In this document: piece after piece, positions 56,650 through 64,000 of the stretch
Layout of the letters: every line of letters starts with the position of its first letter
Numbering within the stretch: position 1 is the first letter of the stretch
DNA from: Hansfordia pulvinata
Lineage: Eukaryota > Ascomycota > Sordariomycetes > Xylariales
Length of the DNA stretch: 64,000 nt
Assembly (NCBI GenBank): GCA_006538405.1
Contig: BJKQ01000013.1
Location: forward strand, 248,001-312,000
Direction of reading: 5' to 3'
Program-made: the position numbers and the translations under genes
The notes under the pieces: model-generated
The model's input: only the letters and a program-made list of their open reading frames with translations
The model's database searches: none
What the model was told of the DNA's origin: nothing

Positions 56650-57356
56650 GGTGACGGACGTTTCACGCCGCAGGCAAAAGTCTGGTTTGGTGATGGCGAA
56701 ATGAGGTCGTTAGACGCGGACTCGTGGCCACATTCGTGGTGGAGGTGATCCTGCCACCTGTCCGGAGGCTCGCGCCGGATCGAGGTCTCCGAGCTGCAGC
56801 CAAGGAGTGATCGTGAGAGTGATAAGTCGGGCACCGGTGTATTGACGATAGTATTCCAATGCTCGGTTTTACAAGATTTAGAATATACAAACACCGGCAA
56901 GGCGTCGAGGGTTGGCAGGCCGTAAGCCGGGCGGGAGATGCAGGTCCAATGGCGACTGGTGAGGCCGGCCTCCGACGTCAGAGCGGGTCGCTCGCTCGGG
57001 TACATCAATGGCGCTGGGAGGTACGGTACGGGTGTTCCATGGAGGTTCGTTCGTACTTGACTCGCACTTGCCTGCACCAGACACTTGCGTGAGACGCGAC
57101 TGCAGCTTCTAAGCCCCGGCCAGGTCCTAAGCCGCGTACAAGCATATCTCGAAAGTCTGATGGTCTGACCTCATCCCGCCGAGCTCCAGCTCTGCTCTTC
57201 GCATCGTCCCATCTACCATTCTGTCTCGAATTCACCAAGTCTTCTGCCCCCGCAGCCCCGGGTGGAAAGCAGCACACTCACTCCCCTGGTCCCGCCTCTC
57301 ATTGGCACCCCCTCCCTGTTTCCTGCTGTCACCGCCGCGCCCGATCGACCGCCACC
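56650..57356. promoter_or_regulatory. Divergent promoter region UBX gene / SURF1
   Basis: 707 bases between two start codons. No gene or clear motif; SURF1's start is preceded by GCCACC. Confidence 0.45.
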
Positions 57357-58763
57357 ATGCGGCCGGCATCCGCCTGGGCGACGCCGAGGTCGCTCGCCCT
57401 GCGCGTCGAAAGGGCTCTCGACTCGGCCGCCCCCTCGACAACGGCGACAAGGACGCACGCCGCCTTCCACGCCCACACCCCGCGCGCTGCTATAGCCGGC
57501 CCGCCCCGCGCCCGACCGCGACCTCTCGTCCCAAAACCACCGCCACGACGGCGGCAGCAGCAGCACGCGCAACGCCCCCGCGCCCCCGCGCCAACCGCCG
57601 CCAGCTACACACCACCCAGCGCCGCACCCAGCAGCAGAACCAGCAGCCGGGCGACGACCCGACCTTCACCTCGATAGTCGACAACCCGCCCGAGCTCGTG
57701 CGCGCCGGTTCCTCGCGCGGCGGGGCGCGCACCGCCGGCAAACGCTTCGGCCTGGCCCTGCTCTTCGCCATCCCCGCCACCGCCTTCTGCCTGGGCACCT
57801 GGCAGGTCCAGCGCCTGGGCTGGAAGACGGAGCTGGTCGCCCGCCTCGAGGACCGCGTCCTGCGCGAGCCCCTCGAGCTCCCGCCCCGCATCGACGCGGG
57901 CGCCGTGGCCGCCGACTTCGACTTCCGCCGCGTCTGGGCCCGCGGCGTCCTGCGCCACGACCTCGAGATGCTCGTGGGGCCGCGCGTCCGCGACGGCGAG
58001 CAAGGCTTCATGGTCATCACCCCCTTGCAGCGGGACGACGGCCGCGGCGGCATGGACGCGGCCGTGCTGGTCAACCGCGGCTGGGTGTCCAAGGCCATGC
58101 GGCGGCAGGCCGACCGGGCGCCCGAGGCGCTGCCGCGCGGCGAGGTCGTCGTCGAGGGCCTGCTGCGCGAGCCCTGGCGCAAGAACATGTTTACCCCGGA
58201 CAACCGCCCCGACAAGGGCGAGTTCTACTTCCCTGACGTCCACCAGATGGCTGCCCTAACCGGCAGCCAGCCTGTGTGGGTTGAGCAGACCATGGGTGAG
58301 TTTGCACAGTTGCCCGTCACGTAGCAAGATGGGCAGTCACAGGAGCAGGGCGGGAGGCACAGATGAAGGTGTACGTGGCCGCAAATGTCTATTTGCTGTC
58401 TGGTAGTCCCGTTTGCCATGTGGCAGTTGCTTCAGCTATTTGCTTTGCCTCACTTCATGCCGCCCTACAGTCATCGCTGACAATATTCCGACAGAGCCTG
58501 ACCTCCTCGAGGCCCTTTCCATGGAGCGCAAGGGCATGCCCATCGGCCGTCCCGCCGAGATCAACATTCGCAACAACCACGCCCAGTACATATTCACATG
58601 GTGAGTCCTCCACACTGTCCCCCTTGTTCGCGGCATTGGCTAACCAGCTCCCGCGCGCAGGTACGGCCTCGCCATCGCCACGTCCATCATGTTCTACATG
58701 GTCGTCCGCAAGCCGCCGGGAGACATTGCCAGGCGCGTGCGCCAGAACAAGGACTGGTCGTAG
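57357..58763 (+). CDS. SHY1: SURF1/SHY1 cytochrome oxidase assembly factor, one frameshift
   Basis: An inner-membrane mitochondrial protein that helps insert haem and mature Cox1 in complex IV. The ATG at 57357 lies in a near-perfect context (CCGCCACCATG) and starts a mitochondrial presequence (MRPASAWATPRSLALRVERA). Exons are 57357-58295, 58495-58600 and 58661-58763. The family blocks are FTSIVDNPPELVRAG, the first span (FGLALLFAIPATAFCLGTWQ), VQRLGWKTELVARLEDR, GFMVITPLQR, VLVNRGWVSKAM, FTPDNRPDKGEFYFPDV, NNHAQYIFTWYGLA and the second span ending MVVRKPP. The presequence frame and the mature frame differ by one base, so one C is missing, most likely in the run 57478-57481 before RCYSRPAP. 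Restored length is 382 residues. Confidence 0.92.
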
Positions 58764-59052
58764 AGCATTCGTCGCCTCGCCGTCCTTCTCTCGCCTGGCG
58801 CCGTTCAGGTGCGCAAGACAGGCAATGTAGATCGCGAATGGCCCCGGGGCGGTCGGGCTAGTTGTAACATATCATAGAAATAGCCATGAAGAACCACCGG
58901 GCTTTGCCTCCTGTGCCAAAGACAGGCCAGAAAAATCGAGCCGTCGAGGCCTGAAGAGCGATGCGCAGTAGTCTGCCACTCGCGAGCGAGTGATGTGTCT
59001 TCTCACTACGCCGAAACGGCGATTTTTCTCGTCTCTTGTCTGCTCTTCTCAC

Positions 59053-61116
59053 TCAGGTGGCGTCGGCGGTCTCCTCGTCGTTTTCCGCGGGTCCACGCCT
59101 CTCCTTCGCGCCTTTGCCCTTCCCAGCCCGCCGACCCTTGCTCGTAGGTGCGGGCACAGGCATGCGCAGCTCTTGTAGCAGCTCGCGGGGCAGGTGTCTT
59201 TGCGCGAGGGCGAACGGCGTCGTTGATGCGCCTGTCTGTCTCTGTCTGGAACGCGTGTGCGGTTGGTTAGTCGGGACGGATTTTCTCTTTGTCGGTGGAG
59301 GTCAAATGTGTCCAAACCACGTGGTTCTTTGTCCATCAAAATAGGTAGAAATGCAGCCAAAAAAAGAAAAAAGAAAAACTGCAGACGCCACGCTGCTAGA
59401 GCTTGGCCGACTGCAGCTTCTCATAGCCATATCGCAAATACATGGAAACAAGGGATTGGGGTAAAAGTACGCACCTCCGCATCAGCGTGAGCATGTCAGG
59501 CTCGTCGACGGTGCGCCGCCCGGCGTGCCCCGCGTAGGCGGCCAGGTCGTCGCCCAGCTGCTCGAAGAACCAGTCGGTGGCCTGGGCCGCGGCATCGAGG
59601 GCGTCGGCCGACAGCTTGCCGCCCCCCGCGGTCCGCGCGAACGTCGTCGCCAGCTTCTTGATCACCCCCATCGGCAGCGTCGGGTACTCGATGCCGTGGC
59701 GCGAGACCTTGCGGGTCGGCCGCTTCCTGCGCACGCCGGCAGCGGGCCGCGGAGCAGCCGCGCGTCGTCGCCGGGCGAGGCCGAGCGCGCCGCCGTCGTT
59801 GGGGCCATCATCGTCGACCGCCTGGCCGGGAGACTGAAGGCGCCCGAGAAAGTGGGCTCGTCCTCCGGATTCGGCGGCTCCTGGTCGCCCAGGGGCGCGT
59901 CATCGCTATTGAACATCGGCGCGTTATCGTTGTCGTTGTCGTCGTTATCGTCGAATCCTCCCTCGTCATAGGGGCCAGGCGATGGGCCCTCGCCCCCGAA
60001 ATCGTCGTAGTCGTCCTCGAACGCTGGCATCATGTCGTTGTCGTTGTCCTGGTCATTGTCCCCTTCCGCTTCCTGGTCGCCGCGCGTCGGAGACGACTCG
60101 GCCGCCGGCGCCCCCATGACAAACGTGCTTTCATTGCCTATGTCAGGAATCTCGATGGGGCCAAAGTCGCTGAGGCGGCGCTGCCGCTCCTCGTCCGCAT
60201 CGAGGCTGTGCGTAGGTTAGCAAGGGTGACATTAGTCGCCGCATCTAGAATGTAGGCCCGGGACCTACGTTTCGATAACCACTTCCTCTTCCTCCACCAT
60301 GGGGTCCAAGTTGCGGGTTGCGGTGGTGTCGTCGTCGAATCCGGCGGGCGGCGGAAAGAAGCCCGAATCAATACCGACATCGTCGTCGTCGGGTCCAGGG
60401 AAGTCGCTGAAACGCCCGCCCGGGCTGGCTACGCCGCTGAGGCGCGGTAGGGGCGCCTCGGTGTACGCGCGGCGGGGCAGCTCGATCGACGTAGCCGTGT
60501 AGTCAAACTCCTCGAGTCCGCTGAGGCGCGGCGGCGGGAGATCGTCGTCGTCGTCATCGCGATCCATGTGTGGGAGGGAGAGGCGAGGCCGGGGCGGTAG
60601 AAAGTCATCGTCGTCGTCGTCATCGGCGCCGTCCGGCACGGACAGCATCGAGCGCCGAGTCGAGGTGTTGTTGTCGTCGTGCGCGGGGCCCGGGCGGGGA
60701 GAAGAGGAAGACGCCGTGGAAGAGGACATGGGCTGGGACGTCTTTGCGAGGACACGGCTCAGTTCACGCAAGACGTTGTGCGGGGTCCCGCGGTTGTCGC
60801 GCAGACTGCGGCGGCGGTTGTTGGCGGGGCGGAAGATGGTCTCGCGACGACTATCGAGATTCCGACGCGCCGCTTGGGCGTGCGGGGTGGCATTGTTGTT
60901 GAATGTCAGCTGGCCTCGGCGAGCGGAGGACATCAAGCGGCCGGCAGAGAATGGGTCGGCATTTCCAGCGCGACGATTGGGAGTTGCAAAGCCGCGAGGG
61001 GTGGTTGCGACGGGCGCGGCGGCGGCGGCGGCGGCGGCGGGAACGGGAAGGCGACTGCCTCTGGCGCCGGGGGTGCGGGTGTTGTCGTTGGCGTTTCCGC
61101 TGCCATTGGAAGCCAT
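59053..61116 (-). CDS. CENPT: CENP-T kinetochore protein, one frameshift
   Basis: CENP-T links centromeric chromatin to the outer kinetochore. Exons on the minus strand are 61116-60269, 60205-59475 and 59245-59053. The N-terminal half is disordered, with a helix candidate TPHNVLRELSRVLAK at residues 111-125 that resembles the Spc24/25-binding segment of fungal CENP-T (inference), then acidic runs and repeated PRLSG motifs. The C terminus is the CENP-T histone fold: YPTLPMGVIKKLATTFARTA, DALDAAAQATDWFFEQLGDD, LAAYAGHAGRRTVDEPDMLT, LMRRQRQ, followed by the LPRELLQELRMP extension and a basic tail. Exon 2 is one base short; the break is near the G run 59773-59775 (C in the gene), between ARSASP and VRRKRPTRKVSRHGI. 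Restored length is 590 residues. Confidence 0.9.
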
Positions 61117-64000
61117 GGCGGAGCCGAAGCCACCAGCTGGGGTTAATACGGCGGCGAAATGCGACAGCGTTGAAGACGTGGAGTGGGTGGTAGGGTCAAA
61201 GCGAGGGCGAAGGCGAGAAGTCGGCGGGGCAATCAGTGACTGAAGATGAGGATGCGCAGCTCTGGGTGGACGGTTCGTTCAGCAGGAGGTCGCGCTGTTG
61301 GTGAGTGGCCTGCCTTCCGGTGAAGTAGTCCTGGCTACTGAGCGCTGTAGCGTCTGCGCCTTTGGGCGGATTGTGATGCGATTGTTTTGCCGGCGTGTGC
61401 TTGCGATGGTGAGGCGACGATGGCGGTGCCTCCATTACAATACCGCGTGCAGTGCGACGCGTTCGGCGCTTGAGCTTAACGCGTCCAGGGGTCGCACTGC
61501 ACTGGAGTTGTCACTGATCACGGCTGTTCGCTGTTCAGTATGAGTAGTGGACTCGTACGAGGCTCGTAGATGGACCACCCACCCGCAACCTACCTTCAGC
61601 CTCCACATTAGGTACAATCCATGTGGCTCACCATGGTCATCCAGAGAGGACCTCAGGTCATGATGTAGGTACCGCTGGCACAGATGAGTACGACATACAT
61701 GTACCTAGTAGATAGGCAGTACCGGTACGGGCGCCGGAATGTGGGATGCGTGAGCCTGAAACGCATCATCGGGTTTCACCACGGCCTCCTGCGCCCGACT
61801 ACTCCAACTCGCCCGCCTCTGCCTCCTCTCCATCTCTGCCCGCTCGGGCCTGAATCCTCAACCCAGGCCGCTGTCCACCTAGGTACCTGGGTAAGTAAGG
61901 TAGTTGTACTCGCACAAGTCTACCTGGTTCACAGACCCTGCGCCCAGACCTCCTGCGATGGGGCATACGAGTACATGTGCCATTTTCTGCGAACTCGAAG
62001 CCAGCAATGGGGGTGCGGTGAGAAGACAAGCACACACGAGGTAATGAGTGTGGCGTGGGAATGGTGTACAGGCATCTACGTCTGGCACGATTACTACTTG
62101 CGCGTGCATCATACACCGTACCCAGCCTTATGTAATGTACAGTACGTTATCGCGCCAGGATGACCGACCCGGGCCAAGCGCCGAAGCTGCTACGAGCCCG
62201 GCCCCGCACGGGGCTGCCGGCTCCCGAGAAGACTGCGACCGGCTGCCGGGGATTCCGGGGCCAAGGGCTCTCAAGTCCGCCTTCCGCTGCCCATCTATCG
62301 TGCATCCGAGCGCCATCTTGCAAGGGGCTGCCGCTGTTTCCAGGTTCGACACCCAAGCCGACGACCCATGGCGAAATGATGCGGCTTAAACCGCGCTCGG
62401 GTTGTGAAGGCCCCGTGAGCGTGTGCCCAGCGCAGAAGCAGCCTCCCCTTCTGAAAAGGACCTATTCTGCTTCGGCCCAGAGGTTGTGGGTTCCTGCTCT
62501 CTTGAAGAGTGGAGGGACAGGGCCGCGTATATGGACGCTATTGCCCGTTTGGAGCCGTGGTTTGCGAGAGGCCGGCGAGCCCCCCATCTCGTGCAGGATG
62601 CATTCATCTCATGATGCCAGCACATGAGCCCGACGACGACCGACGCCCCGCGGGACCGGCAACGATCTCATCTTTCTGCAGCGCACTGCGGCTTGGGTGC
62701 AAATCGCGCAGGTCCCAGCACAACCCTTCCCTTCTCGGGGCGTCGCTGATTTCATGCTGAGACATCCCACCCGCCCAGCTCGCCCACCTCTGGAATAGAA
62801 GAAAGAAGTAAAAGATATGGGTGTTCTGAAGGCCAGGGCCCTGCAACCCCTCATTCGCCCGCGCCCCTTTCCATGGGAGGGGGGGGGCCAACGGAAGGGC
62901 TGATCAGTGTGCGCATGCGACGTTCAAACGCGGTATAGGGGTGCGCGAGATGCGTCCGACGACGTCAACACCTCAGTGCTCCCATCCAAACACACACGTG
63001 TGCAGGGGCTCCATGTGCTGCGAGGTGATGCACGAATGCTCGGGAAGGCTGCCAATCAAGGGCCCTCCCCCGCGCCTCAGGGGGCCTGTCTTACCAGGAC
63101 ACATTGTCTTCGCCTACGTATGTGCGTGCCCCGTGGAGCTTCTGCGAGCGATTCTCGCCTACGGGTACGCGTACGCATACGACGTGCATGGCAGAAGAAG
63201 AGGCAAAGATGGGGGTTGCACTGTCCTGCGAGTGGTCGCCGCGTGAAGTCAGTTCGTGCATCCGCGTAGGCTCTACGGAGCACATCAATGTGCCCATCCC
63301 AGGCCAGGGGAAGACGGGACGGGAAGGGGTCATTATTAATGAGGTGCCAAGTCGGCAGCCGGCGCGCGGCGGCGACTGGGACCTCGACGCACAAGCAAAA
63401 GCAAGCCTTGCGAGAACCTACCGAGTACGATACTCGTATCGCCTTTCCGTCCATATATATGGCAGGCCAAGGGCGAAAGCAGCGGCGGCACCTTTCCGCT
63501 TGGGGCTTATCCTCCGCCGCGCGCCCAGTCTTCTAGATTTTCCCCGGCTCTGCCTCTTTTGTGCTCTGGGTCGGGAACCCCCTCTCCCCCCTTGCCCGAA
63601 GAGATGGAGGTGGAGATGGTGTCTTCTGGGGGGGCTGGCTCGAACGGGTGTGGTCGTCGTGCATACGAGTACTCGTACAGGACATGCGTAACGTGCGAGG
63701 AGATCGATCCAGGATGTGGTTGAAGAAGAACTCCACCGAACACGAGCGTCGAACGCGGCGGACGTCTCCGTACGAGTAGATGGCCGGGCCGGGTTCGTTG
63801 GAGGGTGGAGGGGTGGGCACCTTGCTGCGACAAGCTGCTTGGCGGCGGAAAACCTGGGCCCTATCAACCCCTCGCCATCCTCTATCCCGTTCCGTGATGT
63901 GACACCTCAGGAGGCTTCCGCTCGACGAGCAGCAACTGGGCGGCAGAACCACCCTCTCACGCACGCAGTCTCGGGCGCTGGTGGCGCTGCAAGACTTCCT
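61117..64000. other. Intergenic to the window end, no gene seen
   Basis: 2.9 kb upstream of CENP-T. Open frames up to 195 codons lack domains. The part from 63400 on is rich in TACGAGTA words (63431, 63664, 63670, 63771) and carries the palindrome CCATATATATGG at 63451-63462, which could be a TATA or MADS-box type element for a gene beyond the window. Confidence 0.5.
63451..63462. promoter_or_regulatory. CCATATATATGG palindrome (TATA/CArG-like)
   Basis: A perfect 12-base palindrome, similar to but two bases longer than the CArG box CC(A/T)6GG bound by MADS-box factors. It also contains a TATA sequence on both strands. Function is inference. Confidence 0.3.

Noticed and set aside
1662..60205. 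Pseudogenes or programmed frameshifting as explanation of the broken frames
   Set aside because: All breaks are one-base deficits at C/G runs in unrelated essential genes, with no stops or other decay and no slippery-site pattern in common.
62330..62360. Possible tRNA B box (GGTTCGACACC)
   Set aside because: No matching acceptor stem, D arm or anticodon arm can be drawn upstream.

Overview
The window looks like nuclear DNA of a filamentous ascomycete, most likely a Sordariomycete (possibly Hypocreales; the order is a guess). Genes are interrupted by short introns (mostly 45-230 bases) with GT...CTAAC/CTGAC...AG signals. Coding DNA is GC-rich with C or G at third positions. The recognisable proteins include typical fungal families (UvsB/Mec1, CFEM, HET, CMS1, Mix17).

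Layout. 1-462: 3' end of a tetratricopeptide-repeat protein of the fungal NLR type. 1662-2766 (-): NC2-beta histone-fold repressor. 4739-5769 (-): short-chain dehydrogenase. 5770-25289: about 19.5 kb with only one supportable gene, a fungal protein of unknown function at 16747-17418 (-), set in microsatellite-rich, palindrome-rich DNA. From 25290 on the window is gene-dense: COX16 (-), the ATR-type checkpoint kinase (+, 12 exons), EMC1 (+), a small secreted cysteine-rich prepropeptide hidden behind a (GA)n intron (-), a CFEM GPI-type protein (-), CMS1 (-), cytosolic aspartyl-tRNA synthetase (+), a HET-domain protein (+), a PDCD5-like protein (+), COQ4 (-), MIX17/CHCHD2-like (+), a UBX-domain ER protein (-), SURF1/SHY1 (+) and CENP-T (-). 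61117-64000 has no gene I can support.

How the genes relate. Several mitochondrial genes lie close together: COX16 and SURF1 (complex IV assembly), COQ4 (ubiquinone synthesis) and MIX17 (intermembrane space). ATR and CENP-T serve checkpoint and kinetochore functions; EMC1 and the UBX protein act at the ER membrane; the NLR-type fragment and the HET protein belong to families used in fungal self/non-self recognition. The CFEM protein and the cysteine-rich prepropeptide are cell-surface or secreted.

The main caveat. Nine otherwise well conserved genes are broken by single-base frameshifts. I count 14, always one base short and always repairable by lengthening a run of C (or G on the other strand). 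Exon phases only add up if those bases are put back. I read this as systematic under-calling of C/G runs in the sequence, not as pseudogenes. Coordinates below follow the sequence as given, and exon ends were set by splice signals, phase and family conservation.
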